Shown: positions 26,125 through 34,734 of the stretch, one piece after another
How positions within the stretch are numbered: the first letter of the stretch is position 1
How the letters are laid out: every line of letters begins with the position of its first letter
From: Azotimanducus chitobiosivorans
GTDB taxonomy: Bacteria; Pseudomonadota; Gammaproteobacteria; Pseudomonadales; Azotimanducaceae
DNA: 64,000 nucleotides
Assembly (NCBI GenBank): GCA_965200235.1
Contig: OZ241339.1
Coordinates: 1,116,001 to 1,180,000 of the forward strand
Reading direction: 5' to 3'
The notes under the pieces: model-generated
The model's input: the letters and a program-made list of their open reading frames with translations, nothing else
Databases searched by the model: none
What the model was told of the DNA's origin: nothing
Program-made: the position numbers and the translations under genes

Positions 26125-27293
26125 GGAAGGTCTGAACAAGGGGTGGATTTCTGCCCAGAGAAACTGGCTGGCGGTTTTTTGACGATCCCGGCATCCCGCC
26201 GGCACCCGACAATGTCGCCATTCATGCGGCTGACGCCGCATTTTGAGGCTTGCGGGCGCACCAGCCCCACGTCAGGCCGCCGCATACCGGCCGGCGATCA
26301 GCAGGTTCGTGAACCCCAGCAGCAGCGCGATGCGCTGCCTGTTCTTCGCCAGCCCCCGGTACCGCACCACCTTGCGGTAGCCGAAGTGCCGCTTCACGTA
26401 CAGGAACGGGTGCTCCACCTTCGCCCGCACCGACCCCTTGCGCTTCTCCTCGGCCTCCTCCGGACCCGACTTGTCCAGCAGCCGACGACGCCCGCGCCTC
26501 ATCGCCACCAGCCATTCCACATCCGCTTTCCCAAGGTTCTCCTCACGCTTGCCGACGCCCTGGTACCCCGCGTCCCCCCACACCTGCGCCTCCCCGCCGC
26601 GCAGCACCCTGTGCGCCGTCGCCACGTCCGACTCGTTCGCCGGCGTCGCCGCAAGGCTGTGCGCCAGCCCCGATTCCGCGTCCACCCCGATGTGCGCCTT
26701 CATCCCGAAATGCCACTGGTTCCCCTTCTTCGTCCGGTGCATCTCCGGATCCCGCGCCTTCGCCTTGTTCTTCGTCGATGTCGGCGCCGCGATGATGCTC
26801 GCGTCCACGATCGTCCCCGTCTTCAGGCTGTGCCCTTGCTCCCGAAGATGCCCGTTGATCTCCCCGAACAGCGACTCCCCCAGGCCATGACGCTCCAGCA
26901 GGCGCCGGAAGTTCAGGATCGTCGTCTCGTCCGGCATCGGCTCCGTCAGCCTCAGCCGCGCGAACCGTCGCACCGACTCCACCTCGTACAGCAGGTCCTC
27001 CATCCCCGGATCGCTCAGGTTGTAGAACAACTGCACGCAGTGCACCCGCAGCATCGTCCCCAGCGGATACGGCCGCCGGCCACGACCCGCCTTCGGATAG
27101 AACGGCTCGATGCGCGCCTCCAGGCTCGACCACGGCATCAGCCTGTCCATCTTCGCCAGGAACTTCTCCCGGCGCGTCGTCCGCTTCTTCATGTCGTGCT
27201 CAAGCTCCGCAAAACTCGATTGGCGCATCTCTCTTTCCTGTGCCGAAAGTGACAGGCCCTATTGTCGCAGAACCAGACTTGTTCAGAGATTCC
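26125..27293 (-). mobile_element. Intact IS5-type insertion sequence
   Basis: The terminal repeats are GGAAGGTCTGAACAAG (26125-26140) and, inward from the other end, GGAATCTCTGAACAAG (27278-27293). They are flanked by the 4-bp duplication CTAG (26121-26124 and 27294-27297), the YTAR target of IS5-type elements. The element is 1169 bp. The same termini recur on small elements at 47378-47857. Confidence 0.92.
26272..27228 (-). CDS. IS5-family transposase
   Basis: The product is 318 residues with the DDE residues D142 (GTIVDASIIAAPTSTKN), D219 (VWGDAGYQG) and E272 (RAKVEHPFLYVKRHFGY). The last motif is diagnostic for the IS5 family. The frame is intact, so the enzyme could also act on the related short elements near 47.5 kb. 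Confidence 0.94.
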   Translation of the reverse strand: MRQSSFAELEHDMKKRTTRREKFLAKMDRLMPWSSLEARIEPFYPKAGRGRRPYPLGTMLRVHCVQLFYNLSDPGMEDLLYEVESVRRFARLRLTEPMPDETTILNFRRLLERHGLGESLFGEINGHLREQGHSLKTGTIVDASIIAAPTSTKNKAKARDPEMHRTKKGNQWHFGMKAHIGVDAESGLAHSLAATPANESDVATAHRVLRGGEAQVWGDAGYQGVGKREENLGKADVEWLVAMRRGRRRLLDKSGPEEAEEKRKGSVRAKVEHPFLYVKRHFGYRKVVRYRGLAKNRQRIALLLGFTNLLIAGRYAAA

Positions 27294-27446
27294 CTAGCAG
27301 GCTGCCTATGGGGACGGCGCGCATGCTTCAACCCACGCGCCCGGAGGCGCGACAAGCATCTTGCGGGGAAGCTGCGCCAGCCGCTTGTCAGTCTCCGGAC
27401 GATGATTCCGCTTCAATGAGTTCCCGAAAGGCGAGGCTATCATGCC

Positions 27447-30400
27447 CTACTCTTCGGATTCCTCTTCCTCCGATTCCTCCGCGCCCGCTTCGCGTAGCGC
27501 GAACCAAGCACGGCTGCTTTTTGTCGCCAAGTCAAGCGGCGTATTGCCGTCGTTGTTCATGGCGTTCACGTCTGCGCCCGCGCTGATCAGAATTCTCACT
27601 AATTCCGCTATGTACCACTGATTAGAATGGGGTGCAACCAAGTGAAGCGTCGTGTTGCCGTCGTTGTCCTTGGCGTTCACGTCCGCGCCCGCCTTGGTCA
27701 GAACCGACATCGCATACCAAGAGGTAAATGTAGTAACCGCATAGTGAAGCGGCGTTCGGCCGCGGTTGTCCTTGGCGTTCACGTCCCCGCGCGCGCTCAG
27801 CATCCGCATCATGCTCCAATGGTTTCGAATTACCGCATTGTGAAGCGGCGTTCGGCCGGTGTTCGTCCTGTCGTGCAACGCCGCGCTGCCAACCTGTAGG
27901 AGTCTCTCCGCAACTTCCACGCGCCCAAACCATGCCGCAGCGTGAAGCGGCCTGCCTCCGCTATCGTTGGCGGCTCTGTCGTTCGCGCCCGCGTCGAGCA
28001 GCGCCTGCACCACTCCCGCATTTCGCGCAGTGTGAAGCGGCGTGTTGCCCCACGTGTCCCCGGCGCTCACGTCCGCGCCCGCAATGATCAGCTCACGCGC
28101 CACGCCCTCGGTCGCCGCATAGTGAAGCGGCGTGTAGCCATTGTCTCCTCCAACGGCGTTCACGTCCGCGCCCGCTGTAATCAGCGCACGCGCCACCACC
28201 AGGTTTGACGCAATGTGAAGCGGCGTTTCGCCGTCGTTGCGCCTAGCGTTCACGTTCGCGCCCGCAATGATCAGCGCACGCGCCACGTCCGCATTCTGCG
28301 CATAGTGAAGCGGCGTATAGCCGGTTCCCGCAACGGCATTCACGTCCGCGCCTTTCTCGATCAGCAACCGCCCCACATCCGCAAGGTTATTACTTGCCGC
28401 ATTGTGAAGTGGCGTTCGGCCGTAGTAGACCTTGTTGTTCACGCGTACGCCGTAGCCTTTGGCGTTCACATCCGCGCCCTTGTCGATCAGAACCCGCGCC
28501 ACGCCCGCATTCCGCGCAGTGTGAAGTGGCGTTTCGCCGGCGTAGTCCCTAGCGTTCACGTTCGCGCCCGCAAAAAAGATCAGCTCACGCGCCACGCCCG
28601 CACTCTGCGCATAGTGAAGCGGCGTGCTGCCCCCTCCGTCCCTAGCGTTCGCGTCCGCGCCCGCCTTGATCAGAAGCACCGCCATGCGCGAGCTTGCCGC
28701 ATAGTAAAGCGGCGTTCTTCCGTTTAAGTTCTTCGCGTTCACGTCCGCGCCCGCCAGGAGCAGCACCTGCATCACACCTATGCGGTTGTCTCTTGCTGCA
28801 TAGTGAAGCGGCGTGTCATGAGGACTGATCCCCCATCTGTTGGTGGTGGCGCTCACGTCGGCGCCCTGCTCGATCAGCGCACGCGCCACGTCCGCATTCT
28901 GCGCATGGTGAAGCGGCGTGATGACCCGAGCGTCCACACCGTTCACGCGCGCGCCCGCGGCGAGCAGGCTTAGCACATCGGCTGGCCCCTCCGCAAATTG
29001 AAACCAACTTTGCAAACGACGGGTCGCCACATTTTCGGTGTCCGCGCCATTGCGAATCAGTGTCATCCCCATGCTATTAAGGTCACCTGGCCATTCAATC
29101 CGCGTTTCGCCCCGGCCATCCTTGGCGTTCACGTCCGCGCCCGCGGCGATCAGCAACTGCGCCACGTCCGCACTCCGCGCATAGTGAAGCGGCGTCTTGT
29201 TCCATATGTCTGCGTTCCTGACGTTCACGTCCGCGCCCGCCTGGATCAGCGTGCGCAACACTTCCCAGCGATCATAATATGCCGCCACGTGAAGCGGCGT
29301 GGAGAGTGAGTGGTTTTTGGCGTTCACATCCGCGCCCTTCTCGAGCAGCACCCGCGCCACGCCCGCCCTCTGCGCATAGTGAAGCGGCGTGCCGCCCCAT
29401 TTGTCCTTGGCGTTCACGTCCGCGCCCTTATCGATCAGACGCAGCACCACGCCCGCACTCTGCGCAGCATAGTGAAGCGGCGTGCCGCGCCTGTCGTCAA
29501 CGGCGTTCACGTCCGCTTGATAATCATCAATCAGTATTCTCACCACGTTCTGATGGGGAAGCACGAACCCTATACGGCCAAACCTTGCCGCAATGTGAAG
29601 CGGCGTTTGGCCAGAGTGTGGCCCGGAGTACACAGCTGCGTTCGCATCCGCCCGATACTCATCAATCAGCGTTTTCAACACGTCCGCGCGGCCATACTTT
29701 GCCGCAGTGTGAAGCGGCGTTAGGTAGTGAGTGTCCCAAGCGCCCACATCCGCGCCCGCGGCGATCAGAACAGGCACTACTCCCGCAGTTCGCGCAGTGT
29801 GAAGCGGCGTTTCGCCTGCGTGGTTCTTCGCGCCCGCGTATGCGGCCGAATCGGTCAGCGCCCGCGCCACGCCCGCGTTTGCCGCCGTGTGAAGCGGCTC
29901 GTTGCCGCTGTCGCTCTTCGCGCCCACGTCCGCGCCCTTATCGAGCAGCGCCCGCGCTACGCCCTCCGTTGCCGCCGTGTGAAGCGGCGTTTCGCCGTTG
30001 TCGCTTCTTACGTGCACCTTCGCGCCCGCGGCAATCAGCGCCCGCGCCATGTCCGCATTCCGCGCGTTGTGAAGCGGCGTTTCACCGTTGTTGTCTCCGG
30101 CGTTCACGTTCGCGCCCTTATCGAGCAGCGCCCGTGCTACGCCCTCCGTGCCCTCCGTTGCCACAATGTGAAGCGGCGAGTTGCCCCATTTGTCCCTGGC
30201 CTTCACGTCCGCGCCCGCGCCGAGCAGCGCGCGCGCCCTGCCCTCGCTTTCCCCCGACCAGTGAAGCGGCGTGCTGCCGTTGTCGTTTCTTGCATTCACG
30301 TCCGCGCCCGCGGCGAGCAGCGCACGCGTCACGTCCCCGCTTTTCGCCAAGTGAAGCGGCGTGCTGCCTTCAAAGGCCTCCTTTGAGTTCACGTCCGCGC

Positions 30401-30530
30401 CCGAATCAATCAGCGTTTGCACGGCTTCCAAATCGTCGTTGAATGCCGCAGTGTGAAGCGGTGTCTTTGCTTGCAGCGGCGCGACGCCGGTTGCGAATGC
30501 GGCCAATGCCGCGAGAATGAGTGCCTTCAT
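27447..30530 (-). CDS. Large secreted ankyrin-repeat protein
   Basis: The product is 1027 residues. A signal peptide (MKALILAALAAFATGVAPLQA) is followed by about 29-30 ankyrin repeats filling the whole chain, most with an obvious TPLHYA or TPLHTA turn. Many units are 30 rather than 33 residues, of the form TPLHYAQNADVARALIIAGA plus a ten-residue loop. One unit near residue 475 is degenerate (GETRIEWPGDL). The C-terminus is a short acidic tail (EESEEEESEE). ATG 30530 is preceded by AAGGAG at ideal spacing. Such proteins bind other proteins, and in symbionts and pathogens often target host proteins; that role here is inference. A poly-C tract lies 264 bp upstream. Confidence 0.93.
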   Translation of the reverse strand: MKALILAALAAFATGVAPLQAKTPLHTAAFNDDLEAVQTLIDSGADVNSKEAFEGSTPLHLAKSGDVTRALLAAGADVNARNDNGSTPLHWSGESEGRARALLGAGADVKARDKWGNSPLHIVATEGTEGVARALLDKGANVNAGDNNGETPLHNARNADMARALIAAGAKVHVRSDNGETPLHTAATEGVARALLDKGADVGAKSDSGNEPLHTAANAGVARALTDSAAYAGAKNHAGETPLHTARTAGVVPVLIAAGADVGAWDTHYLTPLHTAAKYGRADVLKTLIDEYRADANAAVYSGPHSGQTPLHIAARFGRIGFVLPHQNVVRILIDDYQADVNAVDDRRGTPLHYAAQSAGVVLRLIDKGADVNAKDKWGGTPLHYAQRAGVARVLLEKGADVNAKNHSLSTPLHVAAYYDRWEVLRTLIQAGADVNVRNADIWNKTPLHYARSADVAQLLIAAGADVNAKDGRGETRIEWPGDLNSMGMTLIRNGADTENVATRRLQSWFQFAEGPADVLSLLAAGARVNGVDARVITPLHHAQNADVARALIEQGADVSATTNRWGISPHDTPLHYAARDNRIGVMQVLLLAGADVNAKNLNGRTPLYYAASSRMAVLLIKAGADANARDGGGSTPLHYAQSAGVARELIFFAGANVNARDYAGETPLHTARNAGVARVLIDKGADVNAKGYGVRVNNKVYYGRTPLHNAASNNLADVGRLLIEKGADVNAVAGTGYTPLHYAQNADVARALIIAGANVNARRNDGETPLHIASNLVVARALITAGADVNAVGGDNGYTPLHYAATEGVARELIIAGADVSAGDTWGNTPLHTARNAGVVQALLDAGANDRAANDSGGRPLHAAAWFGRVEVAERLLQVGSAALHDRTNTGRTPLHNAVIRNHWSMMRMLSARGDVNAKDNRGRTPLHYAVTTFTSWYAMSVLTKAGADVNAKDNDGNTTLHLVAPHSNQWYIAELVRILISAGADVNAMNNDGNTPLDLATKSSRAWFALREAGAEESEEEESEE

Positions 30531-31007
30531 GGCTTGCTCCTTATAGGAAGATGGGGATCTGTTCCACCGCGCGTTGCGCCGGCAGGTTGAAAGCGGGTGT
30601 CGCTGAGCTGCGGTCGTGCATTAGGCATGCTCCGCGCGTGGTCGGCCGCGGGATTTATCGCGCCATCGCTTGAAGCAGGCACGAATTGTTGAAGAAGAGT
30701 TTGCCGCTCTCAGCGAGCGGCGGGCATACCGGATTTCAAGGAGAAGGGATCGCTGATCCGCCGGATTGTTTTTAATTAACCGCCCAATAACTTGGGGGGG
30801 GGGGGGGGGGGGGGTAGTACCGCTTGCCACAAATGGCAGCCGACGCCGTTTGCGAGAGAGCCGATGCTGTTGCTTTGCGCGACCATTTGTCGTGATGTCT
30901 CAAAGCGGGGCGGCAATACTACATCTTTCTTCAGGATCGTGCATTCCCGGTCCGGGCAATGCGACTGCACCTGCTGAAGATCGTGGCGCGGGCGCCTAGA
31001 TCGGTGC
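30531..31007. other. Intergenic region upstream of the ankyrin gene
   Basis: The 477 bp between moaE and the ankyrin gene hold a 21-base G/C homopolymer but no gene I can support. Proline-rich frames across the homopolymer lack ribosome binding sites. Confidence 0.6.
30794..30814. repeat. 21-base poly-G (poly-C on the minus strand) tract
   Basis: An uninterrupted run of 21 G lies 264 bp upstream of the ankyrin start in its 5' region. Tracts this long slip readily during replication. Its exact length may also be affected by sequencing. Confidence 0.9.
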
Positions 31008-31466
31008 TCATTCAGCTTCCCACCGCATCTTCCTGTTGCGGTCATCGTTTGTGGACTCTACCCAAGCGGTCTGCTGACCCCGTGTCTCGCGCTTCCAGAA
31101 CACCGCTTCGGTCTTGAGATAGTCCATAAGGAACTCACAGGCATCAAACGCCTGCGGGCGATGACTTGCTGCGGTGAGGACAAGCACGATGTCGTCACCT
31201 GCTGCAAGCACGCCAATTCGATGGATCACAGTGACGCTCAGAAGATTCCAGCGCCGCTCTGCTTCCTCCACGATGCGCAAGATGCTCTTCTCTGTCATGC
31301 CGGGATGGTGCTGCAGCTCAAGGGCGGTCACCTCGCCGCCGCGCACCATGCCAAGAAAAGAAGCGATCGCGCCGATGCCCCCGCTGCTGACACCGCTTGC
31401 ATCACGCAAACGCTTGAGTTCGGCGGGAAAGTCAATCGACGCCTCGCTGACGACGACGCGGCGCAC
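31008..31466 (-). CDS. moaE: Molybdopterin synthase catalytic subunit
   Basis: The product is 152 residues. It shows the MoaE pattern: GAIASFLGMVRGGEVTALELQHHPGM, then VTVIHRIGVLAAGDDIVLVLTAASHR, and AVFWKRETRG near the C-terminus. It transfers sulfur from MoaD to precursor Z to make molybdopterin. It is the last gene of moaCDE, 5 bp after moaD. Confidence 0.94.
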   Translation of the reverse strand: MRRVVVSEASIDFPAELKRLRDASGVSSGGIGAIASFLGMVRGGEVTALELQHHPGMTEKSILRIVEEAERRWNLLSVTVIHRIGVLAAGDDIVLVLTAASHRPQAFDACEFLMDYLKTEAVFWKRETRGQQTAWVESTNDDRNRKMRWEAE

Positions 31467-31471
31467 CTCGT

Positions 31472-31735
31472 CTACCCTCCGGTCACGGCTGGCATGAACG
31501 CGACGCGGTCACCCGAGCGCACCCGATAGGAAGGCGCAACGAACTCATCGTTGACTGCCGAGCGCGTGTGCTTGGAGCTAATATCCGACGTGCCAGCTTC
31601 CTTGATTGAAGCGAGCACCCAGTCGCGAACATCCTGCACGGTATTGATGTTCTCAGCTTCATTCGCCGGAATGTGAATTTCGCGCACGCCCAAGGCTTCG
31701 CGCAGCGATGCAAAGAACTCGACCTGTATGCTCAT
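31472..31735 (-). CDS. moaD: Molybdopterin synthase sulfur-carrier subunit
   Basis: The product is 87 residues with a ubiquitin-like fold ending in the Gly-Gly tail (AFMPAVTGG) that carries the thiocarboxylate. It starts MSIQVEFFASLREALG. It overlaps moaC by four bases and feeds MoaE. Confidence 0.93.
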   Translation of the reverse strand: MSIQVEFFASLREALGVREIHIPANEAENINTVQDVRDWVLASIKEAGTSDISSKHTRSAVNDEFVAPSYRVRSGDRVAFMPAVTGG

Positions 31736-32208
31736 TGCGCTCGTGTGAAGCCGCCCGACGCGCCGCCAGACTTCTCAAGCAGGCGCAGCGATTCAATCGA
31801 CATGGCGCGGTCCGCCGACTTGCACATGTCATAGATGGTCAGCGCCGCGATCGACGCGCCGGTGAGGGCTTCCATCTCGACGCCGGTCTTGCCTGTCACC
31901 CGGCAGGTGACGACGACTTGCAAGCGATTCTCAGCGACCGCCTCGATGGATACGTCTGCGCTCGTCAGCGGCAACGGATGACACAGCGGGATCAGGTCGG
32001 CGCAGCGCTTGCAGGCGGCGATGCCGGCGATGCGCGCCGCTGCAAGCACATCGCCCTTGGGAAGGGATTCGGCCAGGATAGCCGCAAGCGTGGCAGGCGC
32101 CATCACGACCTCAGCGCTCGCTCGTGCGAACCGCTTGGTCGTGTCCTTATCAGAGACATCCACCATGCGCGCCTTGCCGCGCTCATCAAGGTGCGAGAAA
32201 TCAGTCAT
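31732..32208 (-). CDS. moaC: Cyclic pyranopterin monophosphate synthase
   Basis: The product is 158 residues with the MoaC signatures MVDVSDKDTTKRFARA, IPLCHPLPLTSADV, TGVEMEALTGASIAALTIYDMCKSADR, and a C-terminal GGASGGF. It acts after MoaA in molybdenum cofactor synthesis; no moaA is in the window. It is the first gene of the moaCDE unit. Confidence 0.95.
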   Translation of the reverse strand: MTDFSHLDERGKARMVDVSDKDTTKRFARASAEVVMAPATLAAILAESLPKGDVLAAARIAGIAACKRCADLIPLCHPLPLTSADVSIEAVAENRLQVVVTCRVTGKTGVEMEALTGASIAALTIYDMCKSADRAMSIESLRLLEKSGGASGGFTRAQ

Positions 32209-32266
32209 CGGGCAATAGTCTCACATTTGGAGCGCGTACAATGCGCTTTTGCAGTTCACCTGAGCG

Positions 32267-33358
32267 ATGGTAGCCGCCCCCAAAGTCATAGTCGGCATGT
32301 CCGGCGGTGTGGACTCGTCGGTCACGGCGCTTCTTCTCAAGCGCCAAGGCTTGGAGGTGGAAGGTCTCTTTATGAAAAATTGGGACGAGGACGATGGCAC
32401 GGCATTTTGCACCGCGGCGCAAGACCATGTCGATGCGCTTGCCGTGTGCGCCAAGCTCGACATCCCTCTGAGAGAAGTGAGTTTCTCCGAAGCCTATTGG
32501 GATGAGATATTCGAGGGCTTCCTTGACGGGCTTGACAAGGGGCTAACACCCAACCCAGACGTACTGTGCAACCGCATCATCAAGTTCGGTCACTTCAGCG
32601 CAGCGGCGCGCACACTCGGCGCCGAGAGAATAGCGACAGGTCACTATGCGCGGCTGACGGATGCCGACGGGTCGCCGCAGCTGTGCAAGGCGCTCGACTC
32701 GAACAAGGACCAGAGCTACTTCCTGCATATGGTGCATCGCGACGAGCTCCGCCATGCGATGTTCCCGCTTGGAGACATCGAGAAGCCGGATGTTCGCCGC
32801 ATTGCCAAGGACAGCGGCCTCGAAATCGCCGAGAAACGCGACAGCACCGGGCTGTGCTTTATTGGCGAGCGCCCGTTCCGGGATTTCCTACGCACTTATT
32901 TGCCCGCGCGTCCAGGCGCCATCAGAACCACGGGCGGCCATGTGCTTGGCGAGCATGTGGGGCTCCCGTTCTACACCATCGGCCAGCGCCGCGGCCTCGG
33001 CATCGGCGGTGTTCAACGCCACGAAGAGAAGCCGTGGTATGTGACCAAGAAAGACCTCGACTCGAACTCGCTCATCGTCAGTCAAGATGAATCCGACCTC
33101 TACGCCCCTGCCCTCCTGGCGTCCGGCATGAATTGGCTGTGCGAGCCGCCGACGACACGCTTTGCGTGCGCCGCGAAAATTCGCTACCGGCAAGCGGACC
33201 AAGCGTGCCTCGTATCGCCTGTTGACCTTCACGAGGACACTTGGCGAGTCGAGTTCGAGCGCGCGCAGCGCGCCATCACGCCGGGGCAGTACGCTGCCTT
33301 GTACGATGGTGAGCGCTGCCTTGGCGGCGGCATGATTGTACGGAGCTGCCCATCATGA
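32267..33358 (+). CDS. mnmA: tRNA-specific 2-thiouridylase
   Basis: The product is 363 residues. The P-loop is GMSGGVDSSV (residues 10-19), and the catalytic cysteines are C100 (NPDVLCNRIIKF) and C196 (STGLCFIGER). It thiolates U34 of tRNA-Lys, -Glu and -Gln using sulfur relayed by the Tus system. It is divergent from moaC and overlaps purB by four bases. Confidence 0.96.
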   Translation: MVAAPKVIVGMSGGVDSSVTALLLKRQGLEVEGLFMKNWDEDDGTAFCTAAQDHVDALAVCAKLDIPLREVSFSEAYWDEIFEGFLDGLDKGLTPNPDVLCNRIIKFGHFSAAARTLGAERIATGHYARLTDADGSPQLCKALDSNKDQSYFLHMVHRDELRHAMFPLGDIEKPDVRRIAKDSGLEIAEKRDSTGLCFIGERPFRDFLRTYLPARPGAIRTTGGHVLGEHVGLPFYTIGQRRGLGIGGVQRHEEKPWYVTKKDLDSNSLIVSQDESDLYAPALLASGMNWLCEPPTTRFACAAKIRYRQADQACLVSPVDLHEDTWRVEFERAQRAITPGQYAALYDGERCLGGGMIVRSCPS

Positions 33359-34734
33359 ATGAACGAGATCCATTGCTCAGTATTTCCCCGCTCGACGGGC
33401 GCTACGCCGCGCAGTCGGCGCCGTTCGCGGACTATTTCAGCGAATACGCCTTGATTCGCGCGCGCGTTCGCGTTGAAGTCGGCTGGTTTGCGGCGCTGAT
33501 CGATCACGGACTCGTCAAGCAATGTCCGCGCTTGCCTGAAGCCGAGCGCACTGCGCTTGATGCCATCTGGCAGAATTTCAGCCTTGATGATGCGCATCGC
33601 GTCAAGGCGATCGAAGCGACCACCAACCATGACGTCAAGGCGTGCGAGTATTTTCTGCGCGAGTGCTTCGCGCAGCGAGAAGCGCTCGCATCGCTTGTCC
33701 CGGCTGCCGAATCGCTGCACTTTGCGGCCACTTCCGAAGACATCAACAATCTCGCGTATGGGGTCTTGCTGCGCACAAGCCTCGACGCCAAGTGCCTGCC
33801 GTTGATGGAAGACTTGGCGTCGCGCATTGCCGGGTTCGCCGAGGCGCACGCGGCGCTTGCGATGCTCGCTCGAACCCACGGGCAAGCGGCATCGCCCACG
33901 ACACTAGGCAAAGAGTTCGCGGTCTTCGCATCGCGCTTGCGCGCCGCGATTGACGAGATCAAGGCAACGCCCATCCCAGGCAAATGCAACGGCGCCGTCG
34001 GCAACTTCAACGCGCATCTCATCGCCTTCCCAGACGCCGATTGGCAGGCGCTCAGCGCACGATTTGTCGAGCACCTTGGATTGACGCCGCAAGCGCTCAC
34101 GACGCAAATCGAGCCGCACGACCATCTCGCGCGCCTGTGCCACGCCTTTGCACGTTTTCACAGCGTCCTGCTCGATTTTGATCGCGATGTCTGGAGCTAT
34201 ATTGCGCTTGGCTACCTCAAGCAGCGGCGTATCGATTCGGAGACAGGCTCGTCCACCATGCCGCACAAGGTCAATCCGATCGACTTCGAGAACTCGGAAG
34301 GCAACCTTGGTGTTGCGAATGCCATCCTCTCGCACCTCGCAGAAAAGTTGCCGGTGAGCCGCTGGCAGCGGGACCTCTCCGATTCGACTGCCATGCGCAA
34401 CATCGGCGTTGCCTTTGGCCATTCGTGGCTTGCGATGCGATCGACCCTGCGCGGCCTTGGCAAAATCGAAGCGAACGAAGCGCGCATCCGTGAGGATCTC
34501 AGCGAAGCTTGGGAAGTCTTGGCTGAAGCCGCGCAGACGCTGCTTCGCCGCGAAGGCGTCAAGGACGGGTACGAGCGCATCAAGGCGTTGACGCGAGGTG
34601 AGACGCTGACAGAGGCATCCTGGCGGACACTTGTGAGCTCTCTTGGGCTGCCCGAAGACGCTGAGAGCGAGCTTGCGGCGTTGACGCCATGGACCTATAT
34701 CGGCATGGCCCGAGAATTGGCGAAAAGCTCTTAG
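33355..34734 (+). CDS. purB: Adenylosuccinate lyase
   Basis: The product is 459 residues of the gammaproteobacterial PurB type (ISPLDGRYA near the N-terminus). The fumarase/lyase signature is GSSTMPHKVNPIDFEN, and the catalytic segment is TRTHGQAASPTTLGKEF, with Ala before Arg. It acts twice in purine synthesis. It is coupled to mnmA and ends overlapping the convergent murF by four bases. Confidence 0.96.
   Translation: MNERDPLLSISPLDGRYAAQSAPFADYFSEYALIRARVRVEVGWFAALIDHGLVKQCPRLPEAERTALDAIWQNFSLDDAHRVKAIEATTNHDVKACEYFLRECFAQREALASLVPAAESLHFAATSEDINNLAYGVLLRTSLDAKCLPLMEDLASRIAGFAEAHAALAMLARTHGQAASPTTLGKEFAVFASRLRAAIDEIKATPIPGKCNGAVGNFNAHLIAFPDADWQALSARFVEHLGLTPQALTTQIEPHDHLARLCHAFARFHSVLLDFDRDVWSYIALGYLKQRRIDSETGSSTMPHKVNPIDFENSEGNLGVANAILSHLAEKLPVSRWQRDLSDSTAMRNIGVAFGHSWLAMRSTLRGLGKIEANEARIREDLSEAWEVLAEAAQTLLRREGVKDGYERIKALTRGETLTEASWRTLVSSLGLPEDAESELAALTPWTYIGMARELAKSS

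Noticed and set aside
27500..30400. Regular 90-bp repeats that could suggest a CRISPR-like array
   Set aside because: The units are coding, diverged and lack constant repeats with unique spacers; they are ankyrin repeats.
27622..30442. Plus-strand frames opposite the ankyrin gene with repeated RIVKRR or HVRAR units
   Set aside because: They are the complement of the ankyrin DNA repeats, with no start signals; the minus-strand frame has a signal peptide and ribosome binding site.
30621..31045. Proline-rich frames crossing the 21-base homopolymer
   Set aside because: No ribosome binding site and no recognisable domain; the proline runs merely translate poly-C.
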